Shown in pieces: positions 37,342-45,691 of a stretch of DNA of 64,000 nucleotides. Below the pieces are notes generated by a model. That model was not told the origin of the DNA. It made no database searches and saw only the letters and a list, made by a program, of their open reading frames with translations. This DNA comes from Terriglobia bacterium (GTDB lineage Bacteria; Acidobacteriota; Terriglobia; Terriglobales; Acidobacteriaceae): NCBI GenBank assembly GCA_020072845.1, contig JAIQGF010000004.1, positions 171,957 through 235,956 on the forward strand, written 5' to 3'. Both the position numbers and the translations under genes were made by a program. The number at the start of each line of letters is the position of its first letter. The stretch's first letter is position 1.

Positions 37342-38815
37342 ACCCACGTGCCAGTTCGGCGGCCCGCACCAGCGCCTGCGCCTTATTCATCGATTCTTCA
37401 AACTCTCGCTCCGGAACGGAATCCGCCACGATCCCCGCTCCCGCCTGCACGTAGGCGCGCCGGCCCTTGAGCAGCATGGTGCGAATGGCGATGCAGGAAT
37501 CGAGATTGCCGGCGAAATCGGCGTACAGCACCGACCCGCCATACACGCCGCGGCGCACCGGCTCCAACTCCTCGATGATCGCCATGGCGCGCACCTTGGG
37601 GGCGCCGGTAAGCGTGCCCGCCGGGAAACAGGCGGCAAAGGCGTCCAGGGCGTCAAGGTCACTGCGCAGTTTCCCTTCAATGGCCGACACCAGGTGCATG
37701 ACGTGCGAGTAGCGCTCGACGTACATCAGGTCGCGCACGCGCACCGAGCCGTATTCGCTGACCCGGCCCAGGTCGTTGCGCCCCAGGTCCACCAGCATGA
37801 CGTGTTCGGCGCGTTCCTTTTCGTCCTGGCGCAGCTTTTCTTCCAGGCGAAGATCCTCCTGCTCGTCGGCGCCGCGCGGGACGGTGCCCGCAATGGGGCG
37901 GTAATCGAGCTTGCGGCCGGCGACGCGCACCAGCATTTCCGGTGACGAGCCGAGCACGGTCATTTCGCCGAGGCGGAGGTAATACATGTACGGCGAAGGA
38001 TTGACGGTGCGCAGCGCGCGGTAGATATCGAACGGGCGCGCCCCGGGATCGAACGAAAGGCGTTGCGACAGGACCACCTGGAACACGTCGCCGGCAGCGA
38101 TGTATTCCTTGGCGCGGCCCACGGCACGCAGAAATCCGGCGCGCGTGGTCGAGGATTTCGGCTTGAGCTTTTTCGCGGGCGCGGTATGGGTGGCGGCGAG
38201 GTTCCGGCGCGGCACGCCGCGGGCGAGCCTGCGTTCCAGTTGCGCAATGTCGCGCACCGCGCGGTCGTAGGCGCGGCGCGGGTCTTCGCGCGACACGTCC
38301 GCCGAAGCGATGATGTGGATCTGGTGGCGGACGTGGTCAAAGGCGAGCAGGCGGTCGAAGAACATCAGCACACAGTCGGGTACGTGCAGATCGTCCTGGG
38401 CGCGCGCGGGAAGGCGTTCCAGGCTGCGCACCGTGTCGTAGGCAAAGTATCCGACCGCGCCGGCGGTGAAGGGCGGCAGTCCGGGTACGTCGGCGGGCCG
38501 GTGTTGACGCAACACTTCGCGCAGCGCCTGGAGAGCGCCGCCGCTGCGTTGCTCGCGATGGCGGCCGCGCTCCAGCACGACTTCGTCACCGTGACCGATG
38601 AGGCGCATGTACGGCCGCGCTCCCAGAAAGGTGTAGCGTCCGACCTTCTCGCCGCCTTCCACCGACTCCAGCAGGAAGGCATGCGGCTCGTTCTCGGCAA
38701 CGCTGAGAAAGGCGGAGACCGGTGTCAGCAAGTCGGCGCTCACCGACTTCACCACCGGTACCAGGCTGGCGCTCTTGGCGAGGCGGAGAAATTCTCGCAA
38801 ATCGGGACGGAGCAT
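37340..38815 (-). CDS. trpE: Anthranilate synthase component I
   Basis: TrpE makes anthranilate from chorismate. The protein has 491 residues with ATG 38815 as start; the frame is open upstream, but that stretch is not TrpE-like. The chorismate-binding half shows FDIYRALRTVNPSPYMYYL, GSSPEMLVRV, PIAGTVPRGAD, DLGRNDLGRV, PAGTLTGAPKVRAM and GYG-like VYGGSVLYADF. The allosteric LLES-type element is present as FLLESVEGGEKVGRYTFLGA. The class B repeat right arm starts at its stop codon. No leader peptide or attenuator is seen upstream, and no other trp gene is in the window. Confidence 0.96.
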   Translation of the reverse strand: MLRPDLREFLRLAKSASLVPVVKSVSADLLTPVSAFLSVAENEPHAFLLESVEGGEKVGRYTFLGARPYMRLIGHGDEVVLERGRHREQRSGGALQALREVLRQHRPADVPGLPPFTAGAVGYFAYDTVRSLERLPARAQDDLHVPDCVLMFFDRLLAFDHVRHQIHIIASADVSREDPRRAYDRAVRDIAQLERRLARGVPRRNLAATHTAPAKKLKPKSSTTRAGFLRAVGRAKEYIAAGDVFQVVLSQRLSFDPGARPFDIYRALRTVNPSPYMYYLRLGEMTVLGSSPEMLVRVAGRKLDYRPIAGTVPRGADEQEDLRLEEKLRQDEKERAEHVMLVDLGRNDLGRVSEYGSVRVRDLMYVERYSHVMHLVSAIEGKLRSDLDALDAFAACFPAGTLTGAPKVRAMAIIEELEPVRRGVYGGSVLYADFAGNLDSCIAIRTMLLKGRRAYVQAGAGIVADSVPEREFEESMNKAQALVRAAELARG

Positions 38816-39025
38816 GAGTTTAGTCAAGGCCGTTCGAAACGGTTCTCCATTGCGGAAACAGCGATTATACGTGGGATGGCCGGCGCGGGTTGTGGCCCAA
38901 CACTCCAGCAATTCGCTCGTATTGACTAATTGGGAACTGGGTCGTTCGTGCCGCTGCGCCGTTTGTCGCTCCCGCCGAAAACTGTCATATACTTGCGCCA
39001 CTTATGCGCATTTGACCCGGATTCA

Positions 39026-39090
39026 GCGCACAACCGGGGACGCAGTCCTATGGCGTGAAGCACGCAAACCGGCATGCCGGGACGCAGGGC
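39026..39090 (+). promoter_or_regulatory. Candidate structured leader with two CGCA..AACCGG..GGGACGCAG copies
   Basis: Copy one at 39026-39048 and copy two at 39061-39090 resemble the 5' half of the GEMM-I c-di-GMP riboswitch (CACGCA, AAACC, stem, GGGACGCA), but the second conserved half is missing before the ATG. A promoter-like TTGTCG/TATACT pair with 19-base spacing (38963-38993) would make these part of the leader of the next gene. Low confidence. Confidence 0.15.
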
Positions 39091-39109
39091 GAAGGCGCAA
39101 CGGAGGCGC

Positions 39110-39928
39110 ATGCACGTCAAGTTCTGGGGTGTGCGGGGCTCCACGCCGACGCCTCAACTGGAGAACATGCGTTATGGGGGCAACACCTCCTGCGTTGAGG
39201 TGCGCGTCAACGGGAGCGTGTATGTGTTCGATTGCGGGACCGGCTTTCGCAATCTCGGCAAGTCGTTGAGCAGCGAATACAGCGGCAAGCCGATCCACGC
39301 GCACATCTTCATCTCGCATTTCCACTGGGACCACATCCAGGGCATCCCCTTCTTCGGACCGCTGTACGAGAGCAAGGACAATTACTTCTTCTTTCATTCC
39401 TCCAGCCGCAGCCGCGGCCTGCAGCGCGCCATCGAAGAGCAGATGGCCGACCCCTATTTCCCGGTGGACATGACGGAGATGGCGGCGCACCGCAATTTCT
39501 ACGACATCGAGGAAGACCGCATTGCCTTTGACGATGCCATCGTGCAATCCATGTGGCTGAACCACCCGCAGGGCTGCCTCGGATTCCGCCTCGAAACCAA
39601 GGAAGGCACGCTGGTGTACGCCACCGACAACGAACCCGGCCATCCCGTCTTCGATAAGAACGTGCGCAAGCTGGCCCAGGGCGCCGACATCCTGATCTAC
39701 GACGCGCAATACCTTCCCGAGGAATATGAGGCCAAGAAACGTGGCTGGGGCCACAGTCACTGGCGCGAGGCGATCAACATCGTGATGGAGAGCGGCGCCA
39801 AGGAACTGGTGTTGTTCCACCATGACCCGGACCACAGCGACGAGTGCATCGATTCCATCGTCCATACCGCCCGCGAACATTACCCCAAGGTGCGCGCCGC
39901 TCAGGAAGGCATGGAAATCCAGCTCTAG
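39110..39928 (+). CDS. MBL-fold metallo-hydrolase
   Basis: This 272-residue metallo-beta-lactamase-fold protein starts at ATG 39110 with GGAGGCGC just before it. The metal motif is FISHFHWDHIQG (HxHxDH), and later ligands appear in ATDNEPGH and in FHHDPDHSD. The N-terminal VKFWGVRGSTPTPQ matches the branch that includes ribonuclease-like and phosphodiesterase-like enzymes (PhnP/ElaC-related, "GVRGS" group). Substrate unknown: phosphodiester or lactone hydrolysis is possible. The gene stands alone in the + direction between trpE and the methyltransferase pair. Confidence 0.9.
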   Translation: MHVKFWGVRGSTPTPQLENMRYGGNTSCVEVRVNGSVYVFDCGTGFRNLGKSLSSEYSGKPIHAHIFISHFHWDHIQGIPFFGPLYESKDNYFFFHSSSRSRGLQRAIEEQMADPYFPVDMTEMAAHRNFYDIEEDRIAFDDAIVQSMWLNHPQGCLGFRLETKEGTLVYATDNEPGHPVFDKNVRKLAQGADILIYDAQYLPEEYEAKKRGWGHSHWREAINIVMESGAKELVLFHHDPDHSDECIDSIVHTAREHYPKVRAAQEGMEIQL

Positions 39929-40077
39929 CCGCTCAGCCTCAAGTCTCCGATTTGGGTTATCCCCGGCCATCTATGCGGGCTTTGACGCGCCTTTCGCACC
40001 TAAGAAGATGTGTCAGCAAGCACCCACGCCCGACAGATAGGTCCGGTGGAGTTGCGTAGGCGTGTACACTACCGCAT

Positions 40078-40833
40078 ATGACAGGGGAGGCGGCGGTCGC
40101 TTCGGTGGCTCTTGATCATTCACGACCGAGTGCGTGGGTTACCGGATACGACCTGATTGCGGACGAGTATTACGAGCCGCGGCACATCACATCACGGAAT
40201 TTCGATGCTGCTACGCAAACATACTTTCGTGAGCAGCGTTTTCCGTTTCCAAGCGACGGCCTCGCCCTTGATGTGGGTGCCGGTCGGGGCAGACTCGGTG
40301 AATACTGCGGAATTTCACCGATGCAAATCCTCCAGCTCGATCTAGCTCCCGAAATGCTGCGGCTGCCCAGCCGCGAATCCGCTCTTGGCCGTATACAAGC
40401 AGATGCACTGGCATTGCCTTTTAAGACTGGTGTGTTTGCCATCGTTGCGGCATTCCTTTTCGATCCGTTTAACCAGCGACTTTTTTTCGAGCAGGTTAGC
40501 CGAGTTCTGAAGCGCGGTGGCGTGTTTGTCGGGACGATACCTCATTACGCATGGGGTGTTGCGCTCCGCTCATACAGAGGAAATGCCGTCGATGAAGCCG
40601 TGTTTGCACTCAAAACGGGCGAGAGAGTCTCCCAACCTTCCTTCCTGTCCCGACCGGAGGAACTCTCCGAACGTTTAGAAGGTGCGGGCCTGAGCGTTAT
40701 CAAGAGTGAAGCACTCACGTTGCCACACGATGTTATTCGCATCTCGCCGGACATCGAGGCCGCTGCGAGGGTGATGGGTCAATCGGCTTACAACATTCCG
40801 ATTGTGCAGGCTGTGATCGCGACGAGAGCATGA
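40078..40833 (+). CDS. Class I SAM-dependent methyltransferase
   Basis: This 251-residue protein has the SAM-binding motif LALDVGAGRGRLGEYCG near residue 63 and the acidic motif in LQLDLAPEM, then IQADALALPFK and LKRGGVFVG, the usual Rossmann order. No substrate motif is clear. GC is visibly lower than in the flanks (its codons often end in A or T), which suggests recent transfer. It overlaps the next gene by 4 bases (ATGA), so the two are a translationally coupled pair. Confidence 0.87.
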   Translation: MTGEAAVASVALDHSRPSAWVTGYDLIADEYYEPRHITSRNFDAATQTYFREQRFPFPSDGLALDVGAGRGRLGEYCGISPMQILQLDLAPEMLRLPSRESALGRIQADALALPFKTGVFAIVAAFLFDPFNQRLFFEQVSRVLKRGGVFVGTIPHYAWGVALRSYRGNAVDEAVFALKTGERVSQPSFLSRPEELSERLEGAGLSVIKSEALTLPHDVIRISPDIEAAARVMGQSAYNIPIVQAVIATRA

Positions 40834-41480
40834 ACAACCGCACTGTTGTTCTTTGGATTATTGAATTCGCATCGCTAACCGCAATCGCGGTAATTTTATC
40901 TACGGCAACGACCGTCGCGAAGGCTTGGGTCGCTCTTCCAGGAATCATCATCGTTGGCGTCAAGATTTTTGAATATAACGACAGCGTACGCGAGCGAATG
41001 AATGCCGTGCGCTACCAGTTGCAGATACTGCTCACGCTATTGCCTTCAGAGGGAGCGGCGGTGCGCGGCACATATCATCGTCCTACTCATCACTGGTATC
41101 GCAAGCAAACAGAATTAGTCCAGGCATTTGATTACATTCCGATTGGGGGCGGGGGTGGAAGATCATTTCCAATTGAAAAGGGCATTATTGGCAAGGTGTA
41201 TAGCATTAAGGCTCCCCGTGTCGAGAATTTTGCGTCGGACGAGGAATACCGTACGCGCATGGTGAACGAATATAACTACACAGTCTCGGAGGTGGCGCAG
41301 CGAACGGCCGACCGCAGGTCTTACGTCTGCTTCCCGATCGTTAATGAAAACCACGAGGTGCTCGGCCTCATCTACCTCGATTCTGACACGCCTAATACAT
41401 TCACACTTGACGCAACAAATGTTCGCTGGCGTGCCATCCGAGCTGCAGGAGAGACTATTCGCAGCAATCTGTTGAGCTAA
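40830..41480 (+). CDS. Membrane-anchored GAF-like domain protein
   Basis: The product has 216 residues: two hydrophobic segments at about residues 7-30 and 32-45 followed by a cytosolic domain. The region from about 110 has FPIEKGIIGKVY ... RRSYVCFPIVNENHEVLGLIYLDSD, which is the strand pattern of a GAF-like ligand-binding fold. It lacks an output domain, so it could be a sensor or effector that acts with the coupled methyltransferase. Lower GC than neighbours. Similar two-TM plus sensor proteins occur as effectors in defence modules, but there is no direct evidence of that here. Confidence 0.7.
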   Translation: MNNRTVVLWIIEFASLTAIAVILSTATTVAKAWVALPGIIIVGVKIFEYNDSVRERMNAVRYQLQILLTLLPSEGAAVRGTYHRPTHHWYRKQTELVQAFDYIPIGGGGGRSFPIEKGIIGKVYSIKAPRVENFASDEEYRTRMVNEYNYTVSEVAQRTADRRSYVCFPIVNENHEVLGLIYLDSDTPNTFTLDATNVRWRAIRAAGETIRSNLLS

Positions 41481-41498
41481 AGTGGGGGCTAACCGGGT

Positions 41499-41532
41499 GC
41501 CCCAGATTTGCCCGCTCTTGGCAAATGTGGGC
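41499..41532. repeat. GCCCCAGATTTGCC...GGCAAATGTGGGC hairpin (CCCA-type family)
   Basis: One mismatch in a 12-base stem, 7-base loop. It follows the GAF gene and lies before the toxin-antitoxin module, where it may terminate both transcripts. Related to 27686-27716, 29361-29406 and the insert in actB. Confidence 0.7.
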
Positions 41533-41563
41533 CTTTCGCCGTCATGGGATCGGCCCGCGCGAT

Positions 41564-41950
41564 CTACTCGCTGTTCTCGCTCATCCAGTGGGCGAGTTCT
41601 TCTTCGCTCACACGGCCCGATGGCAGGTCCATGAACATCCGGTAGGCATCTTCCTCGCTGGCATTGATCTCGATGCCGTTCACGTCGAGAAATGCGAAGG
41701 CGATCACCAGCGCCGTACGCTTGTTCCCATCCGCGAAGGGATGGTTTTTGATGATGCCGAATGCATATGCAGCGGCGAGCCGCGCCAGCGATGGCTTTTT
41801 CTTTCCGTAGGCCAGCAGATTTCGGGGCCGCGCCAGAGCTGATTCCAACAAACCGACGTCGCGAACCCCGGCTGCCCCTCCAAACGTGACTAGCTGCATG
41901 TCGTGCAGTACCAGTGCCTCCAGGACTCCGATCCAGACCGGTTCCCTCAT
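41564..41950 (-). CDS. doc: Doc/Fic-type death-on-curing toxin
   Basis: This 128-residue Fic-family toxin carries HPFADGNKRTA with His70, the Doc form of the Fic motif, which phosphorylates EF-Tu in the P1 phage paradigm. The start is ATG 41950 in an ATGA overlap with the antitoxin stop. A longer frame upstream runs inside the antitoxin and is rejected. The N-terminal [20 protein letters not shown] and the C-terminal helix are typical of chromosomal Doc. Confidence 0.93.
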   Translation of the reverse strand: MREPVWIGVLEALVLHDMQLVTFGGAAGVRDVGLLESALARPRNLLAYGKKKPSLARLAAAYAFGIIKNHPFADGNKRTALVIAFAFLDVNGIEINASEEDAYRMFMDLPSGRVSEEELAHWMSENSE

Positions 41951-42174
41951 TCGGCCAGCTTTCGCAGCGCGTTGCGGTATTTCCGCGTGGCCCGCCGGCC
42001 CGCTTCCACGACCCTGGCAAACTCGGCCTTGTAGGGCGTAAGTTGCACGCCCCCCGGAGTCTCGCTGATGTACAGCGTATCTCCTTTCTCGATGTGCAAA
42101 CGATCCAGAAGTTTCTTCGGAAGCACGATCCCTACGGAGTTGCCGACTGTTGTAACCTTCACCGTCGCCGCCAT
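41947..42174 (-). CDS. AbrB/MazE-like antitoxin for Doc
   Basis: This 75-residue protein starts at ATG 42174. The N-terminal [20 protein letters not shown] is the SpoVT/AbrB (MazE-like) swapped-hairpin DNA-binding fold, and [17 protein letters not shown] leads to a helical toxin-binding tail. In the classical P1 module the antitoxin is Phd; here an AbrB-type antitoxin serves, as in many chromosomal AbrB/Fic pairs. The gene overlaps doc by four bases. An in-frame ATG at 42189 is an alternative start. Confidence 0.88.
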   Translation of the reverse strand: MAATVKVTTVGNSVGIVLPKKLLDRLHIEKGDTLYISETPGGVQLTPYKAEFARVVEAGRRATRKYRNALRKLAE

Positions 42175-42192
42175 GCCGCACCTCGCCATATG

Positions 42193-42212
42193 GTTATAAC
42201 AAACATTATAAC
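42193..42212 (-). promoter_or_regulatory. Palindromic operator overlapping the -10 box of the Doc module
   Basis: GTTATAA (42193-42199) and TTATAAC (42206-42212) are inverted with a 6-base spacer. On the minus strand TATAAT overlaps the upstream half. An autorepressing antitoxin bound here would cover the promoter. No -35 match was found. Confidence 0.5.
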
Positions 42213-42377
42213 ACGACATTTGCCGCCAAACTGCGGCAGCCGGCAGTATTCCGTGCGGATGTTGTTGGCCACTACACAGCCCACCTTGCCTCCGCCAATC
42301 CACCCTCATATACTCGCTGGTTTGCCCGCCGCGGCATGTCACACCGGCGGCGGACTGCTGGACTTGGGAGAACTTCC

Positions 42378-43643
42378 ATGACCACCATCACCATGGAGCA
42401 GGAGATCAATCCCTGGGAAGCGCAGCGCGCGCGCTTTGAAATGGCGGCGCACAAGCTCAACCTGGATCCGGGATTGATGAAGGTGCTGAGCCTTCCCAAC
42501 CGCGAGATCATCGTCCACATCCCGGTGCAGATGGACAATGGCACCCTGGAAGTGTTTACCGGATTTCGGGTGCAGCATTCGATCGTGCGCGGCCCGGGCA
42601 AGGGCGGCATCCGCTACTCTCCCGACCTCACCCTCGACGAAGTGCGCGCCCTGGCGAGCTGGATGACGTGGAAGTGCGCCGTCGTCAACATTCCCTTCGG
42701 CGGCGCCAAGGGCGGCGTCATCTGCGATCCCAAGAAAATGTCCATGGGTGAACTGGAGCGCATGACGCGGCGCTACACCGCCGAGCTGATGGAATTCATC
42801 GGGCCGGAAAAAGACGTGCCCGCTCCCGACGTCAACACCAACGAACAGGTCATGGCGTGGATCATGGACACCTATTCCATGCACATGCGCCAGACCGTCA
42901 CCGCGGTCGTCACCGGCAAGCCGCTCAACATGGGCGGATCGCGCGGACGGCGCGAGGCCACCGGGCGCGGCGTCATGGTGGTTTGTGATGAGGCGCTCAA
43001 AAAACTGAAGCTGAACCGCGACGAGACGCGGGTGATCGTGCAGGGCTTTGGCAACGTCGGGTCGAACGCCGCTCGCCTCATGTACGAGGCCGGCTACAAG
43101 ATCATCGGAATCGTCGAGTTTGACGGCGGCCTCTTCAATCCCAACGGCCTGGATATTGACGCGCTCTGGGAATTCCGCTACCGCACCGGCAGCATCCACG
43201 GATTTCCCGGCGCCGAAGCCATGGATCCGCAGCAGCTCTTTGTCAGCGATTGCGACATCCTGGTGCCGGCCGCGATCGAAAACGTCATCACCACCCGCAA
43301 CGCGGACCGCATCCAGTGCAAGATTTTGTGCGAAGGCGCCAACGGTCCCACCACCGCCGCTGCCGATGAGATCCTCGCCGAGAAGAGGATCTTCGTTATT
43401 CCCGACATCCTGGCCAACGCGGGCGGCGTGACCACGTCCTACTTCGAGTGGGTGCAGGACCGGCAGGGTTATTTCTGGAAAGAATCCATGGTCAACGAGC
43501 AGTTGGAACACATCATGCGCAGCTCGTTTGAAGACGTGGTGCGCTACGCCGAGACGCACAGCGTGAACAACCGCATTGCCGCCTACATGCTGGCCATCGA
43601 CCGGGTGGCGTACTGCCTCAAGCAGCGCGGCATTTACGCCTAG
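42378..43643 (+). CDS. gdhA: Glutamate dehydrogenase (Glu/Leu/Phe/Val family)
   Basis: Gdh interconverts glutamate and 2-oxoglutarate with ammonia. The protein has 421 residues from ATG 42378 with GGGAG at 42365-42369; an upstream ATG at 42336 is in frame but lacks a good RBS. The substrate motif [12 protein letters not shown] and [13 protein letters not shown] (catalytic Lys) are present, with the nucleotide-binding [17 protein letters not shown]. The C-terminal [12 protein letters not shown] is typical. Cofactor choice cannot be fixed, though the loop after the GxGxxG strand (VEFDGG) is more like NAD-dependent enzymes. Confidence 0.95.
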   Translation: MTTITMEQEINPWEAQRARFEMAAHKLNLDPGLMKVLSLPNREIIVHIPVQMDNGTLEVFTGFRVQHSIVRGPGKGGIRYSPDLTLDEVRALASWMTWKCAVVNIPFGGAKGGVICDPKKMSMGELERMTRRYTAELMEFIGPEKDVPAPDVNTNEQVMAWIMDTYSMHMRQTVTAVVTGKPLNMGGSRGRREATGRGVMVVCDEALKKLKLNRDETRVIVQGFGNVGSNAARLMYEAGYKIIGIVEFDGGLFNPNGLDIDALWEFRYRTGSIHGFPGAEAMDPQQLFVSDCDILVPAAIENVITTRNADRIQCKILCEGANGPTTAAADEILAEKRIFVIPDILANAGGVTTSYFEWVQDRQGYFWKESMVNEQLEHIMRSSFEDVVRYAETHSVNNRIAAYMLAIDRVAYCLKQRGIYA

Positions 43644-43671
43644 ACCGACGGACCAGGCCAAGGCTTTTCGT

Positions 43672-43705
43672 GTGTGTTGATTCACACACCTGTTTGTGTG
43701 ATAAT
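43672..43705 (+). promoter_or_regulatory. Leaderless vapBC promoter with overlapping GTGTG half-sites
   Basis: TTGATT (43677-43682) and GATAAT (43700-43705) are 17 bases apart, and transcription would begin at or next to the vapB ATG (43713). GTGTGT, CACACAC and GTGTG half-sites surround the -35 and spacer, arranged as overlapping palindromes, as expected for an autoregulated toxin-antitoxin operon. Confidence 0.65.
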
Positions 43706-43712
43706 TTACCCC

Positions 43713-43919
43713 ATGGCGACAAATCTGGGATTGAATGACAGGCTCGTCGATGAGGCCCAACGCGTCGGCGGCCACAAGACAAAGAAGGATGCAGTCAACG
43801 CCGCCTTGGAAGAATATGTGAGCAGGCGAAAGCAACTGAAGATACTCGAACTCTTTGGGAAAATCGACTTTGACCCGAGCTATGACTACAAGGCGGAGCG
43901 CCGCAGGAAACGGCGGTGA
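43713..43919 (+). CDS. vapB: VapB-type antitoxin
   Basis: This 68-residue protein starts at ATG 43713. MATNLGLNDRLVDEAQ leads to a ribbon-helix-helix-like helix-turn (VGGHKTKKDAVNAALEEYV) and a flexible C-terminal tail ending in basic residues (ERRRKRR). It matches the VapB family (RHH/VapB_2) next to a PIN toxin. It overlaps vapC by a GTGA motif. Confidence 0.9.
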   Translation: MATNLGLNDRLVDEAQRVGGHKTKKDAVNAALEEYVSRRKQLKILELFGKIDFDPSYDYKAERRRKRR

Positions 43920-44341
43920 ACGTGCTTGTGGACACGCCGGTATGGTCGCTCGCATTGCGCCGCGACGCGGGGAAGTTGAGCGAGTTCGAACGCGCTATCC
44001 GTCAGGATTTGGCCGACCTCACCGCCGACACCCGTGTGCGCATTGTCGGCCCAATTCGGCAAGAGCTCCTGTCTGGAATCCGCAACGCTGCTCAGTTCCG
44101 CGCCGTGCGCGATGATTTGCGCGACTTCTCCGACGAGCCGCTCTCGCTTGAAGACTGGGAAGCGGCCGCCGAGTCCAATAACGCCTGCCGCGCAGCGGGC
44201 ATATCCGGTTCAGCCGTCGATTTTCTTTTGTGCGCGGTCGCGATTCGAAGGAACTGGGAGATATTCACTACCGACAACGATTTCCAACATTACGCACGCG
44301 TCTTGCCGGTGCGCCTGCGTGCTCAACCCCGGCAAAACTGA
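43916..44341 (+). CDS. vapC: VapC-type PIN-domain ribonuclease toxin
   Basis: This 141-residue PIN-domain endonuclease (GTG start at 43916) cleaves tRNA or rRNA in known relatives. Acidic residues sit in VDTPVWS (Asp6), in RQELLSG (Glu), in AVDFLLCAVA (Asp) and in TTDNDF (Asp), which make up the metal-binding set. The pair with vapB is complete and probably functional. Confidence 0.92.
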   Translation: MNVLVDTPVWSLALRRDAGKLSEFERAIRQDLADLTADTRVRIVGPIRQELLSGIRNAAQFRAVRDDLRDFSDEPLSLEDWEAAAESNNACRAAGISGSAVDFLLCAVAIRRNWEIFTTDNDFQHYARVLPVRLRAQPRQN

Positions 44342-44464
44342 GCCGGATGTCCGCTTCCGCGTTGCTTTGCCCGCTGCGTAGGGGGATAATCTGGAATTGC
44401 TGTCCCCGGTCTGGTTGGCGTGCGCCGCACGTGCGGGTTGGGGACTGCATCTTGCGGTTCTGAA

Positions 44465-45115
44465 GTGAACCTGCCGAACTACATTACGCTCACCCGCATC
44501 TTCAGCGTTCCGGTGCTGATCTGGATCCTGTCCAGCAGCCGCTTCGCCGTGGGGGTGCATGGCGAGCGCGAACTGCTGGCCTCGGCCGTCTTTATCGCCG
44601 CCTCCATCACCGACGGACTCGACGGCTACCTGGCGCGGCGCCGTCATCAGATCACGACCATGGGCATGCTGCTCGACCCCCTGGCCGACAAGTTGCTCAT
44701 CGCCGCCGCCTTCGTCACCCTGGTGCAGTTGAATCCCAGCGTCGTCCCGGCATGGATGGCGGTGGTCATCATCGGACGCGAATTCCTGGTCAGCGGCCTG
44801 CGCTCCATCGCCGCGCAGCAGGGCTTCACCATTGACGCCAGCGATCTCGGCAAAGTCAAAATGGTGGTGCAGATCGTGGTGGTGGTGCTGTGCATCCTCG
44901 ACCACCGCTGGCTGCAGTGGGAATTCGGTCGCTACGTCTTTCCCCTCCACGTGCTGGCGCGCGTCGGCATCTGGTTCATGGTCACGCTCTCGCTGGTTTC
45001 CGCCATGGATTACTTCGCCGCGTTCTGGTCGAAGATCGACCGGCAGGTGGTACGCCGCCAACGGCGCGCGTTCATCCTCAGCCGCCGGAGAAAGCGTGAT
45101 GTCGCAACCACTTAG
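44465..45115 (+). CDS. pgsA: CDP-diacylglycerol-glycerol-3-phosphate 3-phosphatidyltransferase
   Basis: PgsA makes phosphatidylglycerophosphate in the inner membrane. The 216-residue protein has a GTG start at 44465 (VNLPNYITLTRIF). The CDP-alcohol phosphotransferase signature DGLDGYLARRRHQITTMG then LLDPLADK matches DGx2ARx8Gx3Dx3D. About five membrane spans follow. An in-frame extension upstream would add 15 residues with no PgsA resemblance. It overlaps amrA by 17 bases. Confidence 0.93.
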   Translation: MNLPNYITLTRIFSVPVLIWILSSSRFAVGVHGERELLASAVFIAASITDGLDGYLARRRHQITTMGMLLDPLADKLLIAAAFVTLVQLNPSVVPAWMAVVIIGREFLVSGLRSIAAQQGFTIDASDLGKVKMVVQIVVVVLCILDHRWLQWEFGRYVFPLHVLARVGIWFMVTLSLVSAMDYFAAFWSKIDRQVVRRQRRAFILSRRRKRDVATT

Positions 45116-45683
45116 CGACACTGCCGCAGAAACCGCTACCCAGCCCGCGCAATATTCGACGGAGGAGCGCGGCGCGCTCTTCGCCCTGGCACACCGTGCG
45201 ATTGAGGCGCATCTGGCGGGTATCGAGTTGAAGGTGATTGCGCCTTCCGCCCATCTGGACGAAAAGCGCGGCGCGTTCACCACCTTGCATCTCCACGGCC
45301 AACTGCGCGGCTGCGTCGGCTTCGTCTTCCCTATCCTCTCCCTGTACCGCACCGTCGCCGAAACTGCGGTGGCGGCCGCTTTTAGGGACATCCGCTTTCC
45401 ACCTGTGACTCGCGAGGAAGCGCCGCTGCTGAAAATCGAGATCAGCGTGCTTTCTCCAGTGCAGCCCATCCTCCCCGAGCAAATCGAGATTGGCCGCCAC
45501 GGTCTCGTGGTCACCTACGCGACCCGCCGCGGCCTACTGCTGCCGCAAGTGCCGGTCGAGCACGGTTGGGACCGGCTCACCTTCCTGGAGCAGACCTGCG
45601 TCAAGTCCGGCTCTCCACCGGACGCCTGGCAGCGCGGGGCGGTCATCGAGGCGTTTACGGCGGAAGTTTTCGGCGAAATCTAA
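45099..45683 (+). CDS. amrA: AMMECR1-domain protein, AmmeMemoRadiSam system protein A
   Basis: This 194-residue protein is an AMMECR1-family member. The hallmark LRGCVG appears as GQLRGCVGFVFP near residue 65, followed by AAFRDIRFPPVTREE and a C-terminal GWDRLTFLEQTCVKSG. It starts at ATG 45099 with GGAG at 45087-45090, 17 bases inside pgsA. The radical-SAM (AmmB-like) and MEMO partners are not adjacent here. Its biochemical role is not established. Confidence 0.85.
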   Translation: MSQPLSDTAAETATQPAQYSTEERGALFALAHRAIEAHLAGIELKVIAPSAHLDEKRGAFTTLHLHGQLRGCVGFVFPILSLYRTVAETAVAAAFRDIRFPPVTREEAPLLKIEISVLSPVQPILPEQIEIGRHGLVVTYATRRGLLLPQVPVEHGWDRLTFLEQTCVKSGSPPDAWQRGAVIEAFTAEVFGEI

Positions 45684-45691
45684 TCCGTGGC

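Noticed and set aside
38816-39001. trp leader peptide or attenuator upstream of trpE
   Set aside because: No short ORF with tandem Trp codons and no competing hairpins were found.
39074-39109. Longer start for the MBL-fold protein
   Set aside because: The extra residues (MPGRRAKAQRRR) come from the leader region and GGAGG precedes the later ATG at 39110.
42336-42377. Upstream start for glutamate dehydrogenase
   Set aside because: ATG 42378 has a better Shine-Dalgarno (GGGAG) and gives the usual family start; the extra 14 residues are Arg-rich and unlike the family.
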